64,000 nucleotides of DNA from Aplysia californica (Eukaryota; Mollusca; Gastropoda; Aplysiida; Aplysiidae), in NCBI RefSeq assembly GCF_000002075.1, contig NW_004798113.1, positions 171,692 to 235,691 of the forward strand, in the 5' to 3' direction. A program made the position numbers and the translations under genes. Every line of letters starts with the position of its first letter. Position 1 is the first letter of the stretch. Positions 38,940 to 48,808 of this stretch are shown one piece after another. The notes under the pieces were generated by a model, which had not been told where the DNA came from, made no database searches, and saw only the letters and a list, made by a program, of their open reading frames with translations.

Positions 38940-38970
<31 letters not shown>

Positions 38971-40501
38971 ATACATGTATTACATCCAGTACTCTAGATG
39001 ACAAAAATTTGGGTCAACCTTCAACTTTGACGGACAGCCACAAAAGTTCTTCCCCTATCTTTCGTAGTCAGTCCAATCAAACACCCCCTCCCCCCCTACT
39101 CACGGTCAGTTTCCTCGGGATCCCCGTCGTCGTCGTGGAACACCTCGTCCTGATAGCGGAAGATGTCGTTGTGGACATAGAACTTCTTTGGGGTCTGGGG
39201 CACCAGGACAAACGTCTGCATGAAGCGCCTCATGGGCTCCCCGTTGTTGCTGAGTTCTCCCGTCACCTGGACCACGACAGAGTCCTCCACTGTAGCCTGG
39301 CTGTCCACCTGGCGGATCTTCGCATGGCAGTCGTTGAAGCCAAGGGAGAGAATCTTTTTGTGGATGGCCTGCAGTGAGATAAATGTGTATGACACTGAAA
39401 GCAAAATATCTTCAATTATTTCTACCGAAAGGCAATGATTGTCTTTTTTACACATGAAACTGGAAGACCCAACATAAATGCAACAGCCTCAAACTATCTT
39501 TCAATATTCCCAAACAATCCAATGCATAGATCACAAAAATTTATAGCACACTTCAGTCTAAGGAATTGCTAAACTCAATTCAAAACTTGCAACTGAGCAT
39601 AAATGTGTACAGTTATCCCCACACCCCCCAGACTTTTTGACACTTGAAAGCCCACGACAAATGAAATTCATACTGCCCAGATCTGTCTTGGGCAGAAATC
39701 AACAAGACAGAACATTTTGTACCCCCCTATTACCAAAAAGAAGGAAATTCGCTGTTACGCCACTATGAAACTATACTATTCTAACCGCCTATACATAATA
39801 CATTACCTCTTGACCAACAACAGGAGGCTGTTCATTTCCGGCTTTCTCAACTCCACCGTGCACAAATGCAGAATTGTTACTGTAGAATCTGTGAGGATGA
39901 AAAGTAAAACAATGCAATGTATTGTGCACACAAAAAAAAGTGCTCCCAAGAGAAAAAAAATTTCAGCTATCGCCTGAACACAATTTCCAGGACCCGATTT
40001 ATTGAATAAAAAGACTAGAAAATGTATTGCCCTTTGACTTTTACATTCCACGAAGGGTAATCAATAAGGCCTGTCAAGTAAAAATCATTTTTTCATGGCA
40101 TCTTTTACTCAAATTTCTGAAAATCTGATGGCCAGAGAATAAGAAGCTGTTGTGTAGCCATTCTCAGGATGGTGAAGGAAATTTTTTTAACACCGGTAAG
40201 TTTGTCTCATTTAAATACAAAAGCAAAACATTATGCTCCCTTCAAAAACAAAACCTTACAATAAAACACTTTTACCCATAACAGACAGAGAGGAAAGTTG
40301 GGAAGGCTTAAGACACTGCAGCAGCTCCATCTTGCCCTGCCTTCTCTCTCTGAACAAGACGAAAGTAAAGAGATTTATAAGAACAAACTTTTTAAAAAAA
40401 ACATACCTGTGAAGGTGAAGCGGTGCCTCATTCAGCATAGTATAGTACTGCCGTACAAATTCACGGCCGACTTCCTGTGGGCCAGGTGTTTCCATTACCA
40501 T
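24452..40501 (-). CDS. G3BP: G3BP/rasputin stress-granule assembly factor (nine coding exons)
   Basis: Coding exons in transcript order: 40501-40407, 39888-39807, 39368-39104, 38204-38093, 31591-31359, 29695-29512, 28850-28657, 27944-27886, 26931-26872, ending with 24745-24452 (the ninth intron separates the last two). All junctions have GT-AG sites and agree in phase, giving 525 residues. Order: NTF2-like dimerisation domain (1-137), Pro/Glu-rich linker, WAALASKN motif, RRM with RNP2 LFVGNL and RNP1 NFGFVVFE, and a C-terminal RGG/GGR tail. The family (G3BP1/2 in vertebrates, Rasputin in flies) binds mRNA in the cytoplasm and nucleates stress granules. F15 and F33, which bind FGDF-type partners in human G3BP, sit at the same positions here. 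Vertebrate proteins are 466-482 residues. Intron 4 carries the 11-box array. One or more non-coding 5' exons must lie upstream of 40505. Confidence 0.95.
24919..25084 (+). mobile_element. SINE-like dispersed repeat, copy in last G3BP intron
   Basis: Near full length, antisense to G3BP. Partial copies of the same repeat follow at about 25831-25970, 26322-26480 and 26615-26775. Confidence 0.8.
25181..26610 (+). repeat. diverged local segmental duplication in G3BP intron
   Basis: The segment with GGTAGCTGCTCAGAA and GACGTCATTCAACAGTCAG appears at 25707-25785 and 26502-26580, with a weaker version at 25181-25235. The adjoining block (TTACTTTCCT..CTATT..AAA.TTATTCT) is also duplicated (25560-25700 and 26170-26300). 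The unit is about 0.6-0.8 kb and includes the SINE-like repeat. Confidence 0.65.
26872..26931 (-). CDS. G3BP: G3BP coding exon 9 (RRM, RNP1)
   Basis: [20 protein letters not shown], with the RNP1 motif FGFVVFE. Exactly 60 nt, phase 0 on both sides. Confidence 0.93.
26974..27144 (+). mobile_element. SINE-like dispersed repeat, full-length copy
   Basis: All landmarks from TTTTAGGAAGTGTTTTAC to CCAACCACCCA are present. G3BP intron, antisense. Confidence 0.85.
27619..27852 (-). mobile_element. piggyBac-like MITE, copy 4 (inverted)
   Basis: TTAA at 27615-27618, then CCCTATCCGTACGTCGTG. Inner blocks run in reverse (GAACTCTGTGCCACCAC, AACCCCGGGGATACAAAATG). The right end is eroded (GATAGCG). It lies in the G3BP intron, ending about 30 bp from an exon. 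Confidence 0.85.
27886..27944 (-). CDS. G3BP: G3BP coding exon 8 (RRM)
   Basis: [20 protein letters not shown], matching vertebrate SYGNVVELRINSGGKLP. 59 nt, ends in phase 0. Confidence 0.93.
28377..28549 (+). mobile_element. SINE-like dispersed repeat, full-length copy behind a truncated copy
   Basis: A truncated copy (about 28296-28370) ends at its GTTACAAGAGAGT block, directly followed by a full one, which suggests insertion of one copy into another. G3BP intron, antisense. Confidence 0.82.
28657..28850 (-). CDS. G3BP: G3BP coding exon 7 (RRM, RNP2)
   Basis: R-rich [12 protein letters not shown] then [20 protein letters not shown] and EFFE. LFVGNL is the RNP2 motif. Donor GTGAGT, phase 1. 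Confidence 0.95.
28885..29064 (+). mobile_element. SINE-like dispersed repeat, full-length copy
   Basis: CTTTTAGTTTTAGTAAGTG to GTCAACCACCCA, about 180 bp, one of the most complete copies. Followed within 35 bp by a TG microsatellite (29098-29119). Confidence 0.85.
29512..29695 (-). CDS. G3BP: G3BP coding exon 6 (WAALASKN motif, linker)
   Basis: [18 protein letters not shown].. corresponds to vertebrate ..TFSWASVTSKN.., followed by a P/Q/A-rich stretch ending [10 protein letters not shown]. Phase 1 to phase 2. Confidence 0.92.
29918..30977. mobile_element. piggyBac-like DNA transposon, 1.06 kb, non-autonomous
   Basis: Flanked by TTAA on both sides (29914-29917 and 30978-30981). Ends CCCTAACTCTGGCAAG and CTTGCCAGAGTTAGGG are perfect 16-bp inverted repeats. 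A subterminal GGGCCGATTAGATCGGCCC palindrome follows the left end, and a CTGGCAGGGCC/GGCCCTGCCA pair lies near both ends. TTAA plus CCC..GGG ends place it in piggyBac. It is too short for a whole transposase (about 550 residues). One open frame (30202-30447, 81 residues, acidic, no recognised domain) may be a leftover N-terminal piece. It sits inside the G3BP intron between exons 5 and 6. Confidence 0.85.
31025..31290 (+). mobile_element. SINE-like dispersed repeat carrying an insertion
   Basis: Left landmarks from GTTTTACGGCACTTGCAAC to ATGTTTGATAG, then about 100 bp of foreign sequence (GGCACAGTTATGAGCGTGAC..), then AGGAGCAAACCACACCAGAG. Interrupted copy in the same G3BP intron as the piggyBac-like element. 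Confidence 0.7.
31359..31591 (-). CDS. G3BP: G3BP coding exon 5 (Pro/Glu-rich linker)
   Basis: [21 protein letters not shown].. to ..[14 protein letters not shown]. Low complexity and acidic, as in the family's linker. The TTATTCTCTCCCAG acceptor and GTAAG donor fit phases 2 and 1. Confidence 0.9.
31748..31885 (+). mobile_element. SINE-like dispersed repeat, truncated copy in a cluster
   Basis: One of four partial copies in 0.5 kb (31667-31732, 31748-31885, 31930-32080, 32082-32150), all on the + strand, just before the 89-nt box array. Confidence 0.72.
32207..37728. repeat. tandem array of eleven 89-nt conserved boxes in G3BP intron 4
   Basis: Boxes start at 32207, 32684, 33179, 33773, 34261, 34708, 35211, 35801, 36300, 36963 and 37640, at intervals of 447-677 bp. 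Ten are 89 nt; the eighth is 88. On the + strand each runs from GTTAGCTCAGGTTTTGAG (tenth box begins CTTAGC) to GTCATCACTGCTAAC. They differ at only a few positions, mainly in the middle (CATTTTCTGTCAT), while the intervening sequence is alignable but clearly diverged. GTTAGC/GCTAAC, ACAC/GTGT and GGAACTT/AAGTTCC pair to make one long imperfect hairpin. On the - strand (G3BP sense) the box reads [19 protein letters not shown] then LLVYSKPEL behind a TTGTTAG possible acceptor. Confidence 0.95.
38093..38204 (-). CDS. G3BP: G3BP coding exon 4 (start of disordered linker)
   Basis: [30 protein letters not shown](D/E)P directly after the NTF2-like domain is conserved with vertebrate G3BP. Ends in phase 2 (..CCT TTG AG) before GTAAAT; this is the exon that faces the intron holding the 89-nt box array. 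Confidence 0.9.
39104..39368 (-). CDS. G3BP: G3BP coding exon 3 (core of NTF2-like domain)
   Basis: [20 protein letters not shown], then [23 protein letters not shown] and [16 protein letters not shown], all diagnostic of G3BP. The exon ends in an acidic [10 protein letters not shown] run, phase 1, before GTGAGT. Confidence 0.97.
39807..39888 (-). CDS. G3BP: G3BP coding exon 2 (NTF2-like domain)
   Basis: [23 protein letters not shown] matches the family's RFYGKNSSYVHGG...YGQ segment. It carries F33. 82 nt, phase 2 to phase 0. Confidence 0.95.
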
Positions 40502-40505
40502 TGTC
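40407..40505 (-). CDS. G3BP: G3BP coding exon 1 (start codon, NTF2-like domain helix 1)
   Basis: Follows a CTCCCCACAG acceptor, so an untranslated exon lies upstream. ATG at 40501-40499 opens [20 protein letters not shown].., nearly the vertebrate start [21 protein letters not shown] second in-frame ATG lies two codons on. Ends in phase 2 before GTATGT. Confidence 0.95.
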
Positions 40506-40751
40506 CTGTGGGGAGAACACAAAATGTGTATGGTTCAACAACTGCAAACATTGAAACAACAAGGTACTAAAAAACATGCAATGCTGGGACATATAAAATA
40601 AATACCTATTCAAAAGAAGCACTGATTGGCCTCATTTTTTCCAACATTAAAATAAAGTAAAGAGCCAAGCACACTACATTAACCAAGTTCACAGAGGGTT
40701 TTTTTGGACAACGCACTCCTCATACAACTGTCAGCATCCCTGTTAACCTAT

Positions 40752-41397
40752 ACATGTCTCCTTACGCACGACGCTACGTTTAGTTGCGCGCGATAGTCGC
40801 TAGAGACGAGTCACAAGGTGTGCATCCTGCCTTAAGCGCAACAACATCGAGCCAAAATTTCCAGTTGCTGCGACCAAACACTCTACTTATGAGCGACACG
40901 GCGTCGCTTGCGACTGGCTTAGCCCCCCCCCTCCCAGCGGCTGACAATTCACATAAAAGAAACAGTGGCAAATTTTCATGTCCGGATGGACAATGTAGTA
41001 AAAAGTCCGTCAGACGGGAGTTCTACGAGCCACTGACATTTCGATTCCATACATGGCCAATCTCGTGCAAGTCCTCCTCCTCCTCCTCCACCTCTCCTTC
41101 TTCTTCTCCTCTTCCTCCTCCTGCTGTCCGTTAAAAAAACAAAACAACAAGATTAGATTCACAAAACTTGCATTGAGTCGAATTGAAGATGAACATCCTA
41201 CACACACACACAATCACACATGGTGCATCAACCAGCACTCCATGGCTGGGTATTTTAACCAATAGTGATGCTCTAAACCTATCACACCCACAGTCTGTCG
41301 CACGCAACGAGACCCTCGATCGCTACATTGATCCATGGACCCATCACAGGCGACGGGTTATGTGTAACTAGACGTCACGTCGCGTGTAAGGAGACTG
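40752..41397. mobile_element. inverted-repeat element with about 40-bp ends upstream of G3BP coding exon 1
   Basis: Left ACATGTCTCCTTACGCACGA then CGCTACGTTTAGTTGCGC. Right end, read inverted, ACAGTCTCCTTACACGCGAC then GTGACGTCTAGTTACAC. Rich in CpG (GTCGC, GCGCGC). The interior holds a TCC/TTC tract (41070-41125) and no transposase. It begins about 250 bp upstream of the first coding exon of G3BP, so it lies in the 5' intron or UTR. Confidence 0.65.
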
Positions 41398-41484
41398 TTT
41401 CTCTAATTATAATCTTTCATGATTGATTTTAGAGCGGCAAATATTGTACGCAACACGACGTCGCGCAAAAGGAGAAAGCTCTAA

Positions 41485-41661
41485 GTTTAGTTCTAGTAAG
41501 TTTTTTGGGGCACTTGCAACACAATAACGTCATATAAGTGTCAAATAATAAAGGTGTTACAAGAGAGAGTTTAACAAACACAAAAAAGGAGGGGAGATAA
41601 AGACGATAGATGTTTGACAGGAAAGAAGAAGCCAACCACATCAGAGCACTCGCCAACCACC
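41485..41661 (+). mobile_element. SINE-like dispersed repeat, full-length copy
   Basis: TTTAGTTCTAGTAAG to CGCCAACCACC. Lies right of the CpG-rich inverted-repeat element. A diverged further copy is at about 42770-42908. Confidence 0.8.
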
Positions 41662-42919
41662 CGCACAAGCTCTGAAGTGGGAGGGAAAGTTGACTTGGCA
41701 TGTGCAGTTCCACAGCTGACAAGTATACACAACCAAACTATCATCATGAGAAGTCCAAGAGCCACCTTCCATGAGACATGCACTGAGGATTGTGAAGCAC
41801 ACTAGAAACCGAATAGAGCGTTTTATGTCCATAACTTTCTCCAAAAAGACAAGAGTCTCAAGAAGCCTTAAGTGAGACATCGGGGCCAGCCAGGATTTTA
41901 CAAAACCTCTACTAATGAAAAGCAAAAGCTATCAAACTAGCACAATATAATAGAGCCTCAAAAATCAAACATTCAATTGCAACACATGAGCATTTGATGA
42001 GCATTTGGGTGTGTTTGAAAAACTCCCGGCTGAACGAGATCCTTCCCATTTTTCTCTCTCAGGTCTTTTTTACACATGGAAGTGTGGATTCCTACAGTCC
42101 TGCTCTCAACACTGATAATATTATCCGTTTCATCTAAGCTTGTTAGCAGCCAGGACAGCAGTCTCATTATCTCCGTGACAGTAAACGTGCCGTCAAGAAA
42201 TGGTCAACTCATTACAAATTATAAGGACCTAGTCCTAGATATCTAGTGTCAGTGTCACTTTCCTCATCCCCAATATCATACCCATAGTTTCAAACAACAG
42301 AACTACCAATCTTAAGTCAAAAAGGAAAATTTGATAGCATTACCATTATTGAGTTTACATTTTTTTGCAAGAACGCACTTTTCATCTTCAAGACAAGACC
42401 TGCAGGCATATTTATCGATCGCTTACAAGCCTTGCAGTTTAATTTAATACTGGCGTGTAGGCTATATCGTTAATAACAAGTGTGTATTTTCTTCGCAAAA
42501 ACAAATCCACGCTGTTCTTGAGGCTAATACTTTGTATTGAAGAATTAGAGCCAGACGATTAGCGCAACGTGCATCATGTAATGTCCAAAAGAGGCAATCA
42601 GGAACAGCAAATTGTACCATCTTTTCGTGTGACATCCATGGAACATCATATAGTACATACAGAGCAATGAAAAGGTTAATGCAACAGAAATCAATAGAGG
42701 ACTACGATTAAAACGATGATTTTCTAGACTCCAGACCCTTTTCTGTTTTAAAATAGATCTAGTACTCAGCACTACTTGCAACACGACACGGTCATAAAGG
42801 CTGAAGATCAGATTTTACCAGAGTGACATAAAAAAAGAGGAGAGATCATGACGACCGATCAGGTTTGAGATGAAAGGTGCAAACCACACCAGAACACCGG
42901 CCAATCCAATGAGGCCACC

Positions 42920-43401
42920 TCTATTCTCACCGGAGTGAGAATAGTGCAGGCGAGTCTTGTGGCTATTCTCACCCGGTGCGCGTTCACCAAATGTTGCGTT
43001 CACCCTAAACCACAGAATTCTACACTGTGATAACAGAAAAATTGTAGAATTCTGTGCCGTGAACAAACGTTCCATTACAACTGTAGCCTACTAAAAGCGT
43101 ACAATTTTGTCTGTGGGCAGTGGAGAGAGAGAGAGAAAGAGAGAGAGGAGTAGCGCGAGAATTTCCGGGCAAAACAAAATGGCGACCCGCGTAGTTCGGC
43201 TCGATTCGAAAAGTTAAATAGCCGTAGCATCTTTGTAGACAACCAAACTAATTTACTTTTGTGTTTTAACATCATTTTTTAACTTTGTTTTGGCCAATTT
43301 GATCGTCCACACCGAAAGACAGTATTCAGAAAGAGACAGAGAGAGAGAAGAGGAGAGGAGTTGATCTTGCGAGAACTTCCGGGCGGGTGAGAATAGCCAC
43401 T
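42920..43401. repeat. cluster of inverted CTATTCTCAC/GTGAGAATAG motifs
   Basis: CTATTCTCAC at about 42921 and 42963, GTGAGAATAG at about 42935 and 43387. GTGGCTATTCTCACCCG (42959) and CGGGTGAGAATAGCCAC (43385) form a perfect 17-bp inverted pair about 425 bp apart. Between them GA-rich tracts are followed twice by GCGAGAA.TTCCGGG (about 43156 and 43369), an ETS-like site; AAAATGGCGAC (43177) resembles a YY1 site. Could be a small transposon, a promoter, or both. Confidence 0.55.
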
Positions 43402-45435
43402 TCCATCCAATGACATGCATGCGGCATTCCAGTTTGTCAAGGCTACCTTTCTAATTCGAAGTGCCCATTGGGGGATCGAAAAACCGATCACTCGAGTCAT
43501 CGCCTGAAAACAAAACGTGTTTGTTTTTGAGGCGATGGGTCAGGCAATCGGTTTGCGCCACAATAGGCCTACCCACTTTGCACTGTCAATCTGGCTAGCA
43601 ACCGAACTGAATCGATAGATCTACTACTACTACTAGATCTAGATATCTAGTGCCAATGGAATCCAAAGGCAGAGATTATTAGCATTAAGTGATTAAGCTA
43701 CAGCTTCATTAGGCCTAGATCTATGGATTCTGATTCCAAAACTCTTAACTGAAAATTAATTTAAAACTGAAACTAAAGTAAGACTAAAGACAAAACAAAG
43801 GAGATCAACTCAGTCAATTCAATTAAAAAGCAAAGGTCAGCTGTTGTTTGCCTTCAATGATGTCAGTCAAAAGGAGACCGGTCTACACTTTTTAAGATCA
43901 AACCCATAGGCTATATCATCACTAAAATGGGCAGTTGCATAGTCATTATTTCGTCTCCTAAATGTCCCTTCTAGCTTTGGACTCTTGGTTAGTTCGAATT
44001 GTAAAACCCCTTCTCTGAACTTGAACTGTGTAGGCTGTAGGCGACAGCTCTCGAATCTGCATGATCAATCTGAGGTAAAAACCAACCAATGGCAATGAAA
44101 CAAATGAGATGAGAATTCAGTTTATAGAAAACAGGCCTTTTGAGGATTGAAACAACTTATAAATCGTAGACCTTTAAATCCGTCCAGTGCAGTTGAGGCG
44201 ACAGAACAAAGACTTGACAAATTCATAGAATAAGGACATTCCTCCAGACGAGGAACCATGACATGCGCGTTCAACACCGTGCATACTGAGAAAGTAAGTA
44301 CAGAACACTGAGATTCTCGACGAGGTGAAATTTTAGTTTGGAAATAAACAAAAACAGGTACACTCATGAGCGATTTTTCTAAACAATAATGACGTGTTAC
44401 AATTTATTTACATTGTCAGCCAGTCACATAAACGTATTTTAAATGAAAAACACTTACAAAGAAAATAAATTTCTCCTCAAGTTCAGTATCCCTTACACAT
44501 GGGATGGTGCGCAGATCAGGTCTGAAGAAACAATGAACTGCGCATGAATCGACTCTCCTGGGCAGGAAAGTGAAGTCCCCGTCCAAGAACGGGAACATGT
44601 ATTACTATCAATACGGTCAAATTGAACATGAAACAGACTGTATTTTTAGAATATTGAAAAGTTTACTTGAAACGGATTCTGAACACATTTTCATTTTAAT
44701 AATGCTGAGAATGATTGTATGTACATGAAACAATTTGATTTAACTTTGACGACCGCGTGTTTCTGAACATCAGCACACATAATGCCGAACGCGGGCCCTG
44801 TCCTTCCTGTTGAACCAAAAAAGCAAGTACTTGTGGCCAATTTGACAAAAACTCGAGTTGGGCTTGATCAAAATACAATCTATAAAAATAATAGAATAGC
44901 CAAAATTCAAGAGTGTGAGCTTTCGTAAACACATAAATGTTATCATAACACTGATTTTATGACAGTGGGGTAGAATAATGCAGGCCTACCATGTCTTCAT
45001 CGGCACAAAAGAACGCCAATTTTTATCAGTTGATTGTTGGGGGGGGGGGGAGGGGGGGGGGGGTGATTGAGATACACTACTATCAAAGATCGCAATATAT
45101 CTTGGTAGTGGAGAATCTTTGCTACTATAATTACAACACGAATATCTATTTATAGTCACAGCAAGAGTACCATTGCAATAGGCCTAGATACTAATCAGTG
45201 GTTCAGGTTTATTCAGTGTGACTGTGTGACACCCGTGTACCATTAACCCCCCCCCCCCCCCCCAAAAAACGCCCCAAAAAAAACAGCGATCTTTAAAATG
45301 TAGTGAAATACCACGGGTGGACACACAACCTAGAGTACCGTAGGCTAGTAACAAATCTCTTTGTGTTCGTAGTTCGAGTGTAAATATAAAAATGTACAAA
45401 AACATTATTGTTAGTTCTGCACAAATTTTATTTTG

Positions 45436-45471
45436 TACCACAGAATTCTACACTTAGTGTAGAATTCTGTG
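45436..45471. repeat. perfect 15-bp hairpin (ACAGAATTCTACACT)
   Basis: ACAGAATTCTACACT-TAG-like centre followed by its complement AGTGTAGAATTCTGT, with TTGTACC directly repeated on both sides. A looser version (ACAGAATTCTACACTGTG.. TTGTAGAATTCTGTG) lies at 43013-43061. Probably ends of a small foldback element. Confidence 0.7.
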
Positions 45472-47875
45472 TTTTGTACCAGCCTACCTGCAGGCTTTGT
45501 ATTTTATGAAGACAGATTAGGTTTTAAGAAATTAAATTTAGGCTTGGAGATGCAGAAAAAAAAAACCAGTGACCAACAAAAGTTCTAGAACAAAATATCT
45601 TTTTTTTATATAGGCCTTGCTTAAAGACTATATTATTATTTACTGTCCTACCTATTAGACCAATAGAGTTTAACACATTGTACATGCTTGATTCTTTTTC
45701 CACGTTGGAATGGTTCAGGGGAATCATGATCACAGTTTGTTCAGTATTTGACAAATTTAGAGCCCGCGGTTAACCAAAAGCAATCTACAGTAGCCTACAG
45801 ACCTATGGCTAGTTAGTTCAACATGGTTCGTCGTTCATTAAATTTTCTGTCTTTGCTTTGATAATATGCAATTTTAAAAAAACACCAAAAACAAACAAAA
45901 ACAAAACAACGACCACAATTAACAAAACCTCGCACGTTTCAGTTTTCTGTCACCCATCTGTTCAGGTTCTCGGATATAGGCCCGTGCGTTCATATGAATA
46001 ATTATTAATAGGCCAGGTTAGGGAATTTCCCGCGATAGATGAAAATCTGCGATGAAGAAACAGTATGCGTACCGTAGACTTTTTAATACTTTGTTAATAA
46101 CAATAATAATATTAGCGAGATAATCACTCTTATGATCAAAACCTCGACGCGCGCTCACGCGTAAAAACAAAAACGACTAAAAAACGCGCCCGCCCTGACA
46201 ATTTATATAAGCTTTATCTAACAACATGGAGTGAATTGACCTGCCGACTTTTGTTTGTGCCCTGACATTGTGTCTAATAGGCTTAATATAGCCGCAGAAA
46301 CCAACATTCTAAAATCCCTTGTGTGTGAACCTGTAGAGTAATAAACGTTACTTTACTTTAGGCAGGCGACGATCACTTAGTCAAACCCAGTCAACCCACA
46401 TTTCGAGGAACTAGATCTATAGATATCTAGCTCGATATAATTGATAATACCATATTTTTATACATGTATTGCAAGAAAGTTCTTTACCAACACAAATGAG
46501 ATGCAAGAATTTGAAAGCGTTACTTTAGGCAGGCAACGATCAATGATTATAAGCGAATCAAGAAGAAAGGGTGTTCACGAGGTCAAAGAACGCACATATA
46601 TGAGATTATAGGAGCGCCGATCCATTATGACATGACATTCTTTGGCTGGACATCGACGCCAACAGCTTAACTTATAAACATGTAGACATAACGCCTGTAT
46701 GAGGTTGAAGATAAGATCGAGCAACAAAAGCAATAGATCTACAGTCGCCGCGAGGATATCAAATATCTTGGGATAGATTTAGGAGGATAGAATTAAGAGA
46801 CGAAGATTATTCAAAAATGAAGGAGAAATGTGACTGTGTGGTCTCTTAATTACCCCTGACTCAGTTTTTGTTTTGGTAAGTGTTTTACGGCTCTCGCAAC
46901 TGTCTAAGATAGGTCATAATATGAGCGTGCGGGACACATTTTCAGTTGGTAGGAAATTTTGAATTTTGCCCGGGTGGCGGCTGAAGCCTACTCTTATCGA
47001 ATTTAGACCACCAAGAGATCTTTAATGTGCGCAACTTGCACACGGGACCCCGAGGTCACCACAGAGGGCCTCTATAGGTCCCCATAGTTAAATTCTGAGT
47101 GTCGCGAGCATTGGGCAGACTTGCAGCCAGATGGCTCACTGCTCCAAAGATTGATTAATCTTTGAAATGCGCCAAGAACTGAACATAATGTTTGAAAAAC
47201 AGAACATTTGTATCGGCCTGTATTTGCTCATCACTTTACATCATGAACTAAAATTACGATTTCGTCTGGGTATTCAACAACGAAGATAACATGATGGCTA
47301 GAAAACAAAAACAAAAACAAAAACAAAACCCCGAGGCATATGCCTTATTCCGAGCTCGCAAAATGTGAAACGTGATACGGCGGGGGATACATGTATTTAT
47401 CTGCTTCAGATGTGGCACTACATGAGGATGTGTTGGTCTCTATCCGGCGGCTGCCCAGTTCGTCACAATTTCATTTAGCCTAATTAAGTATTTGAGTATT
47501 GATGACAGTCATAATTGCAGCACTTTAACACTGTAGTTGTAACTTAAGATTTTTATTCTCCACCTACAAATTGGTGGTGTCGCGATAGTCCCTCTACATT
47601 TTCAATTCAGCTTGTGTTTTTCAAAATTTCTTCCTTTCTGACAACAATGACAATCTGTATGCAAGTCAAAACAAATTAGTCTGTAAAATTTCAACAATGA
47701 AAGTTCTTTCCTAAAATAACAATTGAAAAGTAAAATTCAATTCATACAATCAATCAATAATTCATTTTCTCTTTTTGAGAATCTCAGTGATAACTTCTAT
47801 CATGCAGGGCAGTCGAGACCTGTGATAAACTGAGCCTGTGACATACTGGCATGCTTCCCCCCCCTCTCTCTCCCT

Positions 47876-47939
47876 CTGTGTGTGTGTGTATGTGTGTTTG
47901 TGTGTGAATGTGTGTGTGTGTGTGTGTGTTTGTGTGTGA

Positions 47940-48001
<62 letters not shown>
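47876..48001 (+). repeat. TG/GTGT microsatellite
   Basis: Almost pure (TG)n from 47948, interrupted earlier by TTTGTG and AATG units. A GA microsatellite of about 50 bp follows at 48130-48182. Confidence 0.97.
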
Positions 48002-48124
48002 ATGTGTGCGTTATTACCTTTTAGGTATAGACCTCTATAGGTTGTACAGACACATTATAGGCCTATAATTATACTACAGTAGCATACACTAGAATAATAT
48101 TATCAGGTATATACAATTTTAATG

Positions 48125-48187
<63 letters not shown>

Positions 48188-48555
48188 GGGGAGGGGGAGG
48201 GGTGAAGAGGAAGAGGTGTAATAATATTATAGTTTTTGAGGGGGGGGGCGGTGAGGTGGATGGCGACGCACGTGGCTGTTTCTTTTGACGTTTTATAAAC
48301 AATCTTTCTTATTTCATGCAACTTGTTCTGTATTTTCTTTACCGGTTTTAGTTTGGTTGTGAAGATAAACTACCCTTAGTTTGGCACGATATTAGGGAAT
48401 TTGTATTACGTAATAATCATTGTCAAAATATTATAATTACTAAAACTAAAACTTTTACTTTTCTGAGCCAAAATGAGATTTCAATACAAACAAATGCAAA
48501 AGTATAACTGTCGGGTCGTTTTTTCTGAAATTTCGTTTCGTTTCGTTTACTTTTC

Positions 48556-48568
48556 TGCGCATGCGTCA
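48556..48568 (+). promoter_or_regulatory. NRF1-like promoter site upstream of the multi-tail gene
   Basis: TGCGCATGCGTCA contains the palindromic GCGCATGCG core bound by NRF1-type factors in animal promoters, 136 nt before the proposed start codon. Probable core promoter region 48480-48700; not otherwise marked by a TATA box. Confidence 0.4.
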
Positions 48569-48703
48569 GGTACCTAACAACCGTAGCGTCCATTGTTTCA
48601 GTGTTGTCCAACGGGGTCCAACTAGTCAAGTGCTGAAAGGCGAAGAAGAAGTCAACAATTCCAGCTTTACTGAGAAGAGTCTTCTTTTGCTTCAGCTTTA
48701 AAG

Positions 48704-48808
48704 ATGGCGATGAATATTCACCAAGAAGCGAGGCGCAAACAGGTGTTTATGGATAGAGTTTGCGAGGCGAGACGGCGCATGGCTTTCTCTCAAGACGATG
48801 CTCCACAA
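48704..48808 (+). CDS. multi-tail gene, shared exon 1
   Basis: ATG in AAAGATGGCG context (purine at -3, G at +4). Reads [20 protein letters not shown] then [15 protein letters not shown], 35 codons, arginine-rich and helical-looking, ending in phase 0 at a CAA|GTGAGT donor. A second in-frame ATG lies two codons on. The upstream 5'UTR has no in-frame extension. Confidence 0.72.

Larger units (their letters stand above)
41665..48480. other. G3BP upstream/intergenic region without recognisable exon
   Basis: Must contain the start of G3BP transcription but shows no coding exon. Content: the CTATTCTCAC inverted-repeat cluster (42920-43401), hairpins at 43013-43061 and 45436-45471, poly-G/poly-C tracts (45040-45062, 45247-45263), a CpG-rich patch at 46144-46195, a truncated SINE-like copy (46866-46930) and a TG microsatellite (47876-48001). 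Confidence 0.55.

Noticed and set aside
43177-43216. ATGGCGACCCGCGTAGTTCG as a small coding exon
   Set aside because: Closes after eleven codons with no donor; better explained as a YY1-like ATGGCG promoter motif.
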